This document shows positions 10,701 to 15,838 of a stretch of DNA of 27,997 nt, piece after piece. Within the stretch, counting starts at the first letter, position 1. Each line of letters starts with the position of its first letter. The stretch is from CAITSH01 sp964385505. GTDB lineage: Bacteria > Pseudomonadota > Gammaproteobacteria > Burkholderiales > SG8-39. The DNA lies in the NCBI GenBank assembly GCA_964385505.1, contig CAYLPI010000038.1, positions 1 to 27,997 of the forward strand. Direction: 5' to 3'. Made by a program: the position numbers and the translations under genes. The notes beneath the pieces are model-generated. The model was not told where the DNA came from, searched no databases, and saw only the letters and a list, made by a program, of their open reading frames with translations.

Positions 10701-11983
10701 GCGGAGAACACCGGCTGCGTCTCTACCGTGCCGGTGCTGTATTCGAGATTCCAGTCGCCGCCGACGGCGCTGCCGCCGGTGCGGTCCGAGGAGGCCGCAA
10801 CATCGGCGCCGGTCGCGTTGGCAAGACTGCCAACGAAATCCATACCCGCTGCGCCCTGTGCCAGATCGCAACCATAGAGCAGGATATCGCCGCCGGGACG
10901 AAGCGCCGTGCCCCATGTTGCGATACGGGCTCTGTCGAGTTCGAGCTTGCTGTCGTTGAGAACGGTGTTGCCAAGTCGCAAGGCGCCGCTGGCACCGTGC
11001 GACAACACCTGCACCGCAGCAAGCCCGTGATAGGCGGACAGCACGTCAGTGATCTGGTCTACGCCGTCGAAACGCGAATCGAGAACCACCACCTCGATGT
11101 CGCCGTAGCGAGACACCAGGATTTCAGGGGCCACGGCAGCGACGGCTGTACCAGACGCCGGCGCGGCCCTGACCGCATCAATCGCGGGGAGGGCGGTTTG
11201 CACCGGCGCAGCGGACTCGTTCCCTGCACCGCTCGTTTGCAGGTGCGCATCCAGTAGTGCGGCCTGATCATGGGCACCGAAACTGGCAATACTGCGTACC
11301 AGGGCCTCGTAGTTGGTAACGGCCGCATCAACAAAAATCACCTGGTTTGGCGCCGGCTGGCTTTGCGCGTACGCGGCATACGACATCAGCGCCATCCGCT
11401 CCGGCGCCACTGCGACTGCCGGAGCGAAGAGCACCTGCGCCGCAGCGGGTGCGAGGACCTCGGATTGTACCGCCGCGCCGTCTGACGTCGCCGTCCCGCT
11501 TGTCGCCTGTCTCGAGGCTGCAGCATCCGTATCAGTTGAAGTAGCGAAACTTGTAAGAGCTGCCGTACCAGTCTTCCCCGCCGGAACGACGGCCCCGGCT
11601 GTTTGCATGGTGGTATCGATCTGCACGATCGAAGGGGTCGTGGCAAGAATGCCACCCGGGTCGGATTCGTCCAGGGCGGGGTCGGCCGCCGATTGCTGTG
11701 CATCACCTCCAATCGAATATTGCGCCGGCACCGAGGCCGCGCTTATCGGCACCGACTGGGCGCCGGGCAGGGTCACCAGCGGCATTTCGATCGCCGGCAG
11801 CGGCTGCGCCGGCGGCGGAGGCGGCGGAACGGGGACGTCCGCAGACAGCAGGAAACGCTGCTCCATCGGCTCAAACAGCGCCTTGCGCTGGCCGGGGGCC
11901 TGCAATTTTCCGGGCGTGCGGAAAACCCTGGCCACAGATGCCGCCAGAGTCGTCAATGCCGTCGAGAAAGAGCTACGCGCCAA
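1..11983 (-). CDS. Giant LEPR-XLL / DUF4347 / RTX repeat exoprotein (partial, C-terminus beyond left edge)
   Basis: The frame reads from a TTG at 11981-11983 to the left edge, 3994 codons, with no stop that I found. The first in-frame ATG would remove the LEPR-XLL-like motif, while AAGGA sits 7 nt before the TTG, and the upstream in-frame stop is the TAA of the tolC-like gene. Order of parts: a LEPR-XLL-like motif (residues about 36-49), Pro-rich stretch (51-63), DUF4347 (about 214-410), RTX modules with GGxGNDTL-type nonapeptides (about 690-1240), a beta-helix-like section (about 1290-1400), then long Gly/Ala/Ser-rich repeats. LEPR-XLL marks the N-terminus of very long repetitive exported proteins, and RTX repeats bind calcium outside the cell. 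With a TolC-like gene immediately upstream, a type I-secreted adhesin or matrix protein is the best inference. The C-terminal secretion signal is outside the window, so the export route is not proven. Confidence 0.9.
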   Translation of the reverse strand, partial: MARSSFSTALTTLAASVARVFRTPGKLQAPGQRKALFEPMEQRFLLSADVPVPPPPPPAQPLPAIEMPLVTLPGAQSVPISAASVPAQYSIGGDAQQSAADPALDESDPGGILATTPSIVQIDTTMQTAGAVVPAGKTGTAALTSFATSTDTDAAASRQATSGTATSDGAAVQSEVLAPAAAQVLFAPAVAVAPERMALMSYAAYAQSQPAPNQVIFVDAAVTNYEALVRSIASFGAHDQAALLDAHLQTSGAGNESAAPVQTALPAIDAVRAAPASGTAVAAVAPEILVSRYGDIEVVVLDSRFDGVDQITDVLSAYHGLAAVQVLSHGASGALRLGNTVLNDSKLELDRARIATWGTALRPGGDILLYGCDLAQGAAGMDFVGSLANATGADVAASSDRTGGSAVGGDWNLEYSTGTVETQPVFSADALSGYDYTLDIQLGSVFADSLASTSRDIAEGVTGSDTLIGLTGDDAYVFFDDFGSDTVSENTNEGTDTLDFSAVNHDLVFTINNDGSIVVVDSSNPLNVVQASNVENLIGGSGSNRYIFLGTRGLAGTITGTDGGQTILDYSAYALAVTVNLQAQTASGTAGVVGATSIIGSQLNGLLGGNSLIGVSSERTWNITGANAGNVNAVSFSGIQTITAGSTLDVLSYAGYPTSGASAGVSVNLASGSATGFSLVSGFRNVTGSEFNDALTGDANDNVLSGGAGNNILVGGGGVDTVMEDRDADFTLTDGDLKMFTVGTSTQTGKDTLTGITNARITGGDGNNIIDAHLYTLGKVTLDGGDGNDTLKGGSGDDILTGGDGIDALDGGGGTNNTVREFGNNRFILTSTTLDMAEGTNAVQTVTLGAGVTAGSFTLTYEGQTTGAIRYNASAQLVKNELLSLSGIGTADVSVVKAANVWTITFTGNLGGKPISAITAIQALTGGGVTVATAMAGAVANNTLANIQKADLIGGIGDNLMDASAFGGSVTLTGGAGNDTLIGSAFADVLNGGSGNDRITGNGGGGGMDLINGGGDVDTAIGFGSGNVDMTLTNSTLTIGTDAATLTGIELAELTGGALGNRIVASAFSGISAGSDLGFLNNGRGVADHASLPELRIRMSNNVSVDVDITFANTLQQLFDTIHAANAHLTAILNPNGTAILISDDLGGTTQIQVSALNGSTAAADLGILKTGSTTALTGDALVGGHVRLDGGGGNDTLTGTTGDDIFIGGAGADDITGGGGNDTLIESRATGTAATNFTLTNASLIIGSEGTDTLSGIKHAYFTGTAYAETLDASAFTLGSVTLVSGRGADTLKGTSFADTFLVDVTGLVSGTDHVTVDIGGGSLGDVVTILGTSGIHQSDLDWITWSAGFADIELTDGDLKENISTNGRNITIKATDIDLNGFTIDSHIGNVAGNITLKGRNIVIDQGAKVLAKADSGGTDGNITITAADDRNLFTGLGFFNREYNETTVKIGGASSSDGATIKGGNVTVTATAKVLRYDVDNVKPLAGAKWLSGGFDDLVQSIVGGVEGFSLFSANSYSTSIATIDIGKAAIVEAANFVAHATADGRVAPMPTVALVFGAALGIVETTARVQVDGSITTTGDLTLRATSINVANVVSRPSVIAGFTVAAAVSVINSNANAVISDTGQVTVGGNLFVKSETTDSNRTLANAISGLDGMVAISFALAFEHGNTNAHLDGKADVAGFIEVDASTKKTPVELKLNKIGYIPTVVASIPQLVSGIKAYSATGQNSTGDFVEDVQATAKDLQKSLIGFNAAKKAAVDALKAKFKLGGPPTSNNYDVSGAFAGAIDTNNADARIGDGVTSNGRTDVEADSYISVTAKVEARPDVSSVAKSINSAQTRNDALYGPFEEGSKQEGYEATAEEAKNGGAISVSFGVYMNTASATIAGDADVDSKSKITVSANTLNQIDPTSLWGANLISPFGKTDATHTTAETGFVAVHNGDTIEVKDGHDQGKGEKGNWYQYLGSTPTISINLGAEDYTDLTRWKDLGSKEKKIKDEFAGNLTGYLNDNLGLDDNLVDSWSQSSASGQKKTKAGSFTALVLVHEASAIIKNSAQVNQDIDGVTGTDNFRSGNQEVVVSASSVNQAVNLVGNFKTPSFGGTEAAQWKQGGSYSSPGLGMSSARDGSAAGGALGFYWYGNDVTAKIEDGVTLYGDSLKVTADTLDLAVVLAASGGKADKSAFTGTLAASVIVNTTLAQIDNGAVITVGSKVLSDPDAAGASLLVRAKDTAYAISIAGSVSVSEQSGTGVSFAVNTLVRDTEALIGSRLGDNVVGTRGSVTASGDVKINASNGGFVGSFAIAGAAATSKPGGGSAPAAPPPTPPSKPAGTGGTQGSDGTTQGNAALSSWQGNFAAVLAEMASKKNPAGDSTAKAPAQTAEAAADTAKPSKDSAMSGSVTVNIAIDNARAYIRNAGTVSAAKVTVNSSNDTALVSLAGAVSYTSPGDPSKASSAVSGTLGFNFAMGTTEAFIDGATSVAATRLDITATRGGSIVSMGAAVGGATGKNGSAGSGSIGVVWTQYTTSARLANTIGTVTGAVTVDARDGTNIVMVGGSGAFGGKGGYGVGVSFGNISNAVTASISDVSSLKHTGALTVNARSDATITNVTGSVGVATGGGSPDATAVGGTVSVNLVRNTVSALIRNTTTTTDSSGDVSVTADDNAAIYAFSGGFAVGKSAGYGIAVGLNAVGNTVSAAIENSTLRTTGKTTVLATERATIVSVAIGAAGSEKSAVAGSSAINAIVNTVDAHIKGSTVLAGGTIAVNAIDKATLISVSGGLGVGRSASGVGVSISWNRVSNGIAASIENSTVTSTTGSVNLLAVSTPFLVGVGAAGGFSTQATGGAGALTINSIANAVDAHIIANSTVTATAGDVTVTASEASSMVVTAFAIGGSSSGGAIGALFAYNYVGTTGDAADPNVITLADGTAPGTKSAQVADADTATASNVKAYIDASMVTAGGKVSVLAGFDDPTKQANGSPALGATKPLDTSTVVTTANTLTIAGHGLNTGDEVDYGNGGGAGIGGLTSGSATKYYVIKVDANTIKLAASQDDALAGIAKNLGSTGNNLQSLHATTSGSTYSVASSAVKVDDPLADTIVFSSNHGMATGDAVVYRNGGGGSIGGLTEGETYYVINVDSTHVRLATTLSDATATAKRPILLTSAGTGSSQGLQTRPGSFSTGGITVDLGTQQGGQIISVTAAGAGGKGAGGAGAVSLNFVRMNVDAHISNTGSGQSVTAANNVSVLANDVSRIYSGTGALGLSLGNGTAINASVGVNDIRNSVVARIDGAKVSSSAGNVTVGSTEDARIINVVVGGAGSSSGNAFGGSFAINNIKTTVDAHIKAVGSTASDVSANGTVSVLAKDTASIATLAGNVSVSFSGTAAVGVAFAVNSVQDTVTAIIDGSTIAASTGDIIVDATFGKPTSLPPGLDVQIAAMAIAGSGGPTFSGAGSAALNWVRNTVEAKVANIGNIKSGDEVSAVNGKLSVTASDNSTINALAGAVAIAGIGAKGSAGAVGASVAYNYLGGDPNNPTSTSNNVVRASIENVTGSIKARQVVVTATYNGQINNITIAGAAAGSSSNSFALGGSVSINKIRNTTDAHISGASSLTTTGTLAQSVLVQAQDSSHIWVLAGGVGIAIATGSGGSGAAGVAAASNEITGTITAYIADSQVTSAGGVEISASSTSSIAALTFGVAVAVGTGGGGLAGSGAGAGSGNTVRNTVSSSIRNSLAANGKGVTANGGKLVLTATDNVNIMAGAGALGFGGSFGSGGGVGASVGISVSTNDIANTTSAYIDSATVSDAGNNIELSANETASIYAVTIGGSVAGAGGTGGGAAAALAGAGSGNTIKNKTLAYISNNSVVTTTGGSSSVKLAATDSSTLSAIAGGFAGAGSGGAGGGVSGSLGAAAATNVIENEVKAYVDTSKVASAGSVELTANQTGVIATLSIGAAVAGAGGTGGGFAGSAAGSGSGNTVKNTVAAYVAGSNGATNGVTASGGAVKL
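2487..3038 (-). repeat. Tandem pair of HGLxTGD / YYV modules in the giant protein
   Basis: Two consecutive copies of a module of about 90 residues (about 2776-3038 and 2487-2760). Copy one has TIAGHGLNTGDEVDYGNGGG, IGGLTSG, KYYVIKVDANTIKLA. Copy two has VFSSNHGMATGDAVVYRNGGG, IGGLTEG, TYYVINVDSTHVRLA. They differ from the surrounding Gly/Ala repeats and are clearly a duplication. Confidence 0.85.
4806..5075 (-). other. Pro/Gly/Lys-rich linker splitting the repeat array
   Basis: Between two beta-repeat units there is a low-complexity stretch of about 90 residues with KPGGGSAPAAPPPTPPSKPAG, then a short helix-like part (SSWQGNFAAVLAEMASKK) and an Ala/Lys-rich run ending KPSKDSAMSG. It lacks the strand pattern of its flanks and looks like a flexible hinge. 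Confidence 0.6.
8470..8712 (-). other. Flagellin-IN/FliD-like segment within giant protein
   Basis: The segment contains LPELRIRMSNNVSVDVDI, then LQQLFDTIHAAN, AILNPNGTAILISDD and VSALNGSTAAADLGI. This order (short strand pair, INAAN-like helix, ADGTGLxLTD-like strand, LNGSxxAxDLGI) matches the flagellin-IN motif of flagellar hook-associated proteins. It lies between RTX modules, so it is presumably a structural spacer here rather than a flagellar part. Confidence 0.55.
9150..9470 (-). other. Immunoglobulin-like adhesin/phage-tail-type domain within giant protein
   Basis: The stretch starting QTVTLGAGVTAGSFTLTYEG and continuing with a YNASAQLVKNELLSLSGIG-like block and WTITFTGNLGG has the pattern of a beta-rich domain that recurs in large adhesins and phage structural proteins. 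It interrupts the RTX modules. The family assignment is from memory of the consensus and is moderate. Confidence 0.5.
10754..11344 (-). other. DUF4347 domain with His329/Cys372 pair
   Basis: Residues about 214-410 begin with VIFVD, continue through VLSHGASG (His329) and LLYGCDLAQG (Cys372), and end with GADVAASSDRTG and GDWNLE. These are the conserved blocks of DUF4347. The SHG and YGC spacing resembles the His/Cys dyad of caspase/CHAT-fold peptidases, so a proteolytic or self-processing role is possible, but I infer this from motif layout only. Confidence 0.85.
11837..11878 (-). other. LEPR-XLL-like N-terminal motif in the giant protein
   Basis: Residues about 36-49 read FEPMEQRFLLSAD, close to the common FEALEPRVLLSAD form of the LEPR-XLL domain. 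It follows a basic, Ser/Thr/Ala-rich leader and precedes a run of prolines. The motif is seen directly. A targeting or sorting role is only suggested by its consistent place at the front of very long repeat proteins. Confidence 0.75.
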
Positions 11984-12055
11984 AAAAGAATCCTTGTTAT
12001 AAAACCAAAACGACTCGATGCGGTGTGATGTCCACCCCGCTTCGGTTTCCGGGCA

Positions 12056-13402
12056 TTACTTCATCAGACTGCTGATCGCGGCGAGATCCTCTTCGCCGAG
12101 CGTCCCCACCGCCTGTTTCAAACGCAACTTGTTTAGCAAAAAATCGTAGCGTGCCTTGGCGGAATCGCGCTTTGCAGCATAGAGGTCACGTTCGGCATCG
12201 AGCACCTGCAATACCGTTTCAAGCCCGGCCTTGAGGCCCTCGACCTTGAGTTCGCGCGCGCTCTCGGAAGAAACCACCCCCTGCGCCAGCGCCGTGACCC
12301 GCACAATGCCGCCGGTCACACCCTGAAACGCGGCACGTGCCTGGCGCTCGGTCTGGCGCGAATCGCGCTCGAGGTCCTCGAGCGAGCTGTAATAGCGTTT
12401 CATTGACTCGCCGGTCATCGCCGTCGGCAGGCCGCCCGCATACAAAGGCACGTTGATGCGCAGCATCAAGTCTGTCGTCTCGACGTTGCTGCCGCCGCCG
12501 AACAGGCTGCCGCCTGTCGCCTTGCGATTGTTGGTACCGACAATGTCGACCACCGGGTAGTGCGCGGCGCGCTGACGCTCGATTTCCTGGCGGGCGATTT
12601 CCACCGTTTGGCGGCGCGCCTCGAGCAACAGGTTCTGTTTTAGCGCCGACTCGACCCAGTGGCTCATTTCCGCGGGCTCGGGCTTGCCCAACGGGATGGT
12701 CTCCGGGAGCGCCTTCAACGACGAAAACACCTTTCCGGTCAGCTCACGCAATGCCTGCTGCTTGTCATCAAGATCGTTCTGGGCGGCCACGACATCAGCC
12801 TCCTTGATGGCAAAACGCGCCCTCGCTTCATGCAGGGCCGCGATCGCCACAAGGCCGCTGGAAAAGCGCTGCTGTACGAGGTCGAGCTGACGTTTGATCG
12901 CATCGCGCTCGGCCCCGGAAAAACCCAGCCCATCCTGGGCCGCCAGCACGCTGAGATAGGCCGTCGCCACACGAAGCATCAAATCCTGTTCGGCGGCGGC
13001 AAAGGTCGAGCCCGCCTGCTTGACCTTGGTCTTGGATTGTTCGTAACCACGCCATGCAGAGAGCTTGAATATCGGCTGCGTTATGGTGAGCGTCTGGTTG
13101 TCGCTCGCATATTTGGACATCCCGGTCGCATAAACCGCGTTTGCACTGCTCAATATCTTCTGCTTTGTTTCGATGGTGCCGTACTCGTAGGTCGCCGAGG
13201 GCAGCAAGGCGGCAAGCGCCTGCGGCTCGGCAAAAGCGGCCGCCTCAAAATCAAAGCGCGCCGCCCGGTACTTCGGATCGCTTTGCTTGGACAAGGCATA
13301 GATTTCTGCCAGATCCTCGGCCCAGGACGGCAACGCCAGCCCCCCGAGGAGCAAAGTCGCGCCTGCCAGCATCAAACGTCCGCTTTTACCGTAGCTGCGC
13401 AT
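12056..13402 (-). CDS. TolC-family outer-membrane channel protein (type I secretion)
   Basis: A 448-residue outer-membrane efflux protein of the TolC family, forming the trimeric outer-membrane exit duct of a type I secretion system or efflux pump. I start at the ATG at 13402 because the next residues form a signal peptide (basic RSYGKSGR, a hydrophobic Leu/Gly core, cleavage likely after SWA at residue 28). Upstream in-frame ATGs would add a non-hydrophobic extension. The mature part shows the two long helical halves of the family, with repeated Ala/Gln/Glu-rich segments such as ATAYLSVLAAQDGL and ATGGSLFGGGSNVE at a strand turn. It lies 72 bp before the giant exoprotein gene and 106 bp after the SapC gene, all on one strand, so it probably exports the giant protein. 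No ABC transporter or membrane fusion gene is visible here. Confidence 0.93.
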   Translation of the reverse strand: MRSYGKSGRLMLAGATLLLGGLALPSWAEDLAEIYALSKQSDPKYRAARFDFEAAAFAEPQALAALLPSATYEYGTIETKQKILSSANAVYATGMSKYASDNQTLTITQPIFKLSAWRGYEQSKTKVKQAGSTFAAAEQDLMLRVATAYLSVLAAQDGLGFSGAERDAIKRQLDLVQQRFSSGLVAIAALHEARARFAIKEADVVAAQNDLDDKQQALRELTGKVFSSLKALPETIPLGKPEPAEMSHWVESALKQNLLLEARRQTVEIARQEIERQRAAHYPVVDIVGTNNRKATGGSLFGGGSNVETTDLMLRINVPLYAGGLPTAMTGESMKRYYSSLEDLERDSRQTERQARAAFQGVTGGIVRVTALAQGVVSSESARELKVEGLKAGLETVLQVLDAERDLYAAKRDSAKARYDFLLNKLRLKQAVGTLGEEDLAAISSLMK

Positions 13403-13508
13403 GTCCCAATCACCCACCCAAGTGTCAAAGCCAACTGTCACAGCCATATCACATCGTTCTACACGCCGGCGGCCCATTCATGCCGGGCGCGGATTCAGGC
13501 CTCAGGCC

Positions 13509-14327
13509 TCAGTGCTTTTTCTTCGAAGCCGTAGCCCGCGACGTTGCGGCTGCGGGTGCATCGGTCGCGGCCGGCGGCGTCTCGCCCGCAGTCGTTGCAG
13601 CCGATAGACGCGCGTCGAGCCGGGCCGACAGACGTTGCACGTTACCTAGCGACATCAGGTGCGCATAGATCCAGCTGAGGTAACCATTGCGCGCAAGGCC
13701 GAGCAGATCGGCATCGCCGAGCACAGCCAGTTTTTCCTCGTCAACCACGCTGAAGCCCTGCAGCACCAGCGGTTCGGCGTTGCTGCGGACGACCTCGAGC
13801 ACCCTCGGGACCAACAGGTTGAGTTCCTGCAGACGCTCTACGAACATGCGTGTGCGCTTGATCTCGCCCTGGTAGGTGCTGAGGAATTCCAGCGCCTGCT
13901 TGAGCATCGGCGTCTGCTCGCCATCATCGGTGAACAGTCGCTCGCCGTCCTGGGCATTGAGGCCCGGGTAGGACTCGTCAAGGTAGACGTTGAAGTCTTC
14001 GGCATCCTGCTTTTCAGCCAGCACAAAGGGATAACGGCGCACAAACGCCGGAATGTAGGTCCCGTCCCAGCGTCCGTCCTCGCCGACAAAAAGATTTTCG
14101 TTATGCCGCACACCGAGCAAGGCGATCGGAAACAGGGCGCCGGCGTTCTGGCCGGTGAACGCGAGCGGATACTCACGCGCGGAATCGAAAAACTCCACCG
14201 CCGCCAGAGGAATGGAATTAGTGCTGGCCGAGAAACTGTAATTCCCGCCAAGGGAGCCGAGGCGTGACTTCAGATGGACATCCGCATTCAAGGGCACTGG
14301 CTTGTCGTAGAAAAGCAAGGTAGGCAT
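13509..14327 (-). CDS. SapC family protein
   Basis: A 272-residue SapC-family protein. The family is named after the Campylobacter fetus S-layer locus; its biochemical role is not firmly established. Recognisable blocks are YDKPVPLNADVH near the start, YSFSASTNSIPLAAVEF, REYPLAFTG, IALLGVRHNENLFV, WDGTYIPAFVRRYPFVL and LFTDDGEQTPML. The C-terminal 35 residues are Ala/Thr-rich, ending in SKKKH. There is no signal peptide, so it is probably cytoplasmic. It is the first gene of the SapC, tolC-like, giant exoprotein series. SapC genes in Proteobacteria often neighbour PrnA-like halogenases and cupin/2OG-oxygenase genes, both of which occur within 7 kb here. GGAAAA lies 5 nt before the ATG. Confidence 0.92.
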   Translation of the reverse strand: MPTLLFYDKPVPLNADVHLKSRLGSLGGNYSFSASTNSIPLAAVEFFDSAREYPLAFTGQNAGALFPIALLGVRHNENLFVGEDGRWDGTYIPAFVRRYPFVLAEKQDAEDFNVYLDESYPGLNAQDGERLFTDDGEQTPMLKQALEFLSTYQGEIKRTRMFVERLQELNLLVPRVLEVVRSNAEPLVLQGFSVVDEEKLAVLGDADLLGLARNGYLSWIYAHLMSLGNVQRLSARLDARLSAATTAGETPPAATDAPAAATSRATASKKKH

Positions 14328-14338
14328 TTGATTTTCCG

Positions 14339-14367
14339 AAGTTATTTTTCTGGCAGCAATACCGCAA
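14339..14367 (-). promoter_or_regulatory. Possible promoter of sapC/tolC/exoprotein series
   Basis: On the minus strand TTGCGG (14362-14367) and TAACTT (14339-14344) are separated by 17 bp and lie just before the SapC ATG. The match to the sigma-70 consensus is partial, so this is a weak prediction. Confidence 0.3.
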
Positions 14368-14386
14368 CCGGGACCGCATATGTACG

Positions 14387-14575
14387 CTAGACCACGCTGA
14401 AGAATAAGGTATTGCCTGCTGCAATAGAAGTGTTTGGCACGAAATATGTTTCTTGTTTTTTGGCCGCGACTGTGAATTTTGTCACATACCGGAGATCAGG
14501 CTTGTTAGTCGCCAACAGCGTGCAGCCGCGCATCACCATGACATTGGCATTATCAGAATTTCCGCACCGCAACAT
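14387..14575 (-). CDS. Possible small protein, 62 aa, unrecognised
   Basis: An ORF of 62 codons begins ATG at 14575, preceded by GGGAAG and an in-frame TAA. Its second half (KFTVAAKKQETYFVPNTSI, AAGNTLFFSVV) has a plausible beta-strand pattern, and its codon use is AT-richer than that of the neighbours, in line with the region. It has two cysteines and no signal peptide. I do not recognise it. It could be a real small gene, a remnant of an older gene or a chance ORF. Confidence 0.25.
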   Translation of the reverse strand: MLRCGNSDNANVMVMRGCTLLATNKPDLRYVTKFTVAAKKQETYFVPNTSIAAGNTLFFSVV

Positions 14576-14848
14576 TTACTTCCCACCACCTGCACGGCAG
14601 CGCCATGACGGTCAATGTAAGCGCTCGCTAACACAGCTAATAACGCAATAATAATAAATTAATACATCATACTAAATAAATATCAGCCCGGCCGCGATGC
14701 AGCCAGGAAGGCGATTCCACCCGTTGTAGCCAATCAGCATAATTTATTGCATCGCAATATTTTTATCTGAAATTTCGTCGGAAAATTGCGGGCCAGGCGT
14801 TTGCCACCGATTCGCACGCCACTCGCGACCGTCGGCCGGCACGCGCGG

Positions 14849-15838
14849 TCAGCGCGGAAAAGGGACCAGACGGTCGGCGTGATCACCGAATTTGCCGGTA
14901 TACGCCGTGTTGAGGCCGAGGCACTGCTGCGAGGCACATTGTTCGCGATAGACGCACTGGTGAAAGCCGTTGCGCATGAACTCGGTCCAGAAAGCCGGAT
15001 CAACAAGCAACTTCGGCTGGTGGTTGTACAGCGCGTCACGGTCACTGCCGAGCAGGCATTCGGGAAAATTCTTCACCTCAATGCCCCGCCCCTGCGCCCG
15101 CAGCAGCGCAATCGATTCACGCAGGTAGGGCAGGGCTTCGAGGTGCGAGGCGATCAGGTCCTTGTCGTCTTTTTCTGTCATCGGAAAATAAAACCAGAAC
15201 TCCATCTGCGCCAGGCGCCGCAGCGGCTGCAGTTTTCTCACCAGCGCCGGCAGGTCGCGAAAGCTGCGCGACGTGACGACAGAGTTGGTGATGGTAAGGA
15301 CCTCGTCGAACTCATCGAGCACCTCGAGGCCGCGCACCGTTTTGTCAAAGGAACCGGGCACGGCGGTAATGGCGTCATGGCTGGCCGCGTCAGCCGAGGT
15401 GATGCTGATGAAAAACTCGTTGACGCCGGCGGCGATGAGTTCTTCGCAGTAGGTCCGGCTGGCGAGGCGCATGCCGTGCGTCTGGATGCGCACGCGTTCA
15501 AAGCCGCTGGCGCGCGCAAGCCGCGCCCACTCGGGCAGGTCGCGGTGCAGTGTGATCTCCGAGCCGGTCAGAATGAGCCCGGTCCACTGCCGCGTCCTCT
15601 GGTTGTGCGCAAGCACCTGGCGAAACTGCTCGAATGTCTGCGGCGCCAGCCTGTCCATGGTGCCCTCTATCATGCAATGCACGCACTTGAGGTTGCAGCG
15701 AAACTCCATGGTCATCGACACATAGCGGTCGTGATCAAAGCGCCCCAGCGCCGCGGGCGCCGCCGGGCCGGGGTCCGCCCCGGGCGCGGGCTTGCGGACA
15801 AAGGTGAGCGGCCGGACCGCCCCTTCAGAAGACGCCAT
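14849..15838 (-). CDS. Radical SAM protein with C-terminal cysteine cluster
   Basis: A 329-residue radical SAM enzyme. FRCNLKCVHC gives the CxxxCxxC [4Fe-4S] motif (Cys48, Cys52, Cys55, counted from the ATG at 15838), and LILTGSEITLH stands at the SAM-binding GGE-like position. Four further cysteines near the end (about 261, 295, 301, 306; CVYREQCASQQC) suggest an auxiliary cluster as in SPASM/twitch enzymes that modify peptides. I prefer ATG 15838, with AAGAG 8 nt upstream, over the GTG at 15847. The gene overlaps the end of the upstream 297-aa gene by 14 bp and is third in the series methyltransferase, unknown, radical SAM. The substrate is unknown; no obvious precursor peptide is encoded beside it. 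Acting on a small molecule or on a protein is equally possible. Confidence 0.88.
   Translation of the reverse strand: MASSEGAVRPLTFVRKPAPGADPGPAAPAALGRFDHDRYVSMTMEFRCNLKCVHCMIEGTMDRLAPQTFEQFRQVLAHNQRTRQWTGLILTGSEITLHRDLPEWARLARASGFERVRIQTHGMRLASRTYCEELIAAGVNEFFISITSADAASHDAITAVPGSFDKTVRGLEVLDEFDEVLTITNSVVTSRSFRDLPALVRKLQPLRRLAQMEFWFYFPMTEKDDKDLIASHLEALPYLRESIALLRAQGRGIEVKNFPECLLGSDRDALYNHQPKLLVDPAFWTEFMRNGFHQCVYREQCASQQCLGLNTAYTGKFGDHADRLVPFPR

Larger units (their letters stand above)
14328..14848. other. 521-bp AT-rich intergenic region
   Basis: The space between the SapC start and the radical SAM stop is much richer in A+T than its flanks, especially 14635-14690 and 14735-14775. It contains a weak SapC promoter candidate, a small inverted repeat (TATTGC-ATC-GCAATA at 14745-14759) and one weak small ORF. 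I see no tRNA, no convincing terminator and no insertion-sequence ends. Confidence 0.6.

Noticed and set aside
11998..12045. Possible terminator between the tolC-like gene and the giant gene
   Set aside because: An imperfect stem (GCGGGGTG / CACACCGC) exists but is not followed directly by a T run, and the next gene starts close by with its own ribosome site.
14745..14759. TATTGC-ATC-GCAATA inverted repeat as terminator of the radical SAM operon
   Set aside because: The stem is only 6 bp and AT-rich, with no T tract after it on the minus strand.
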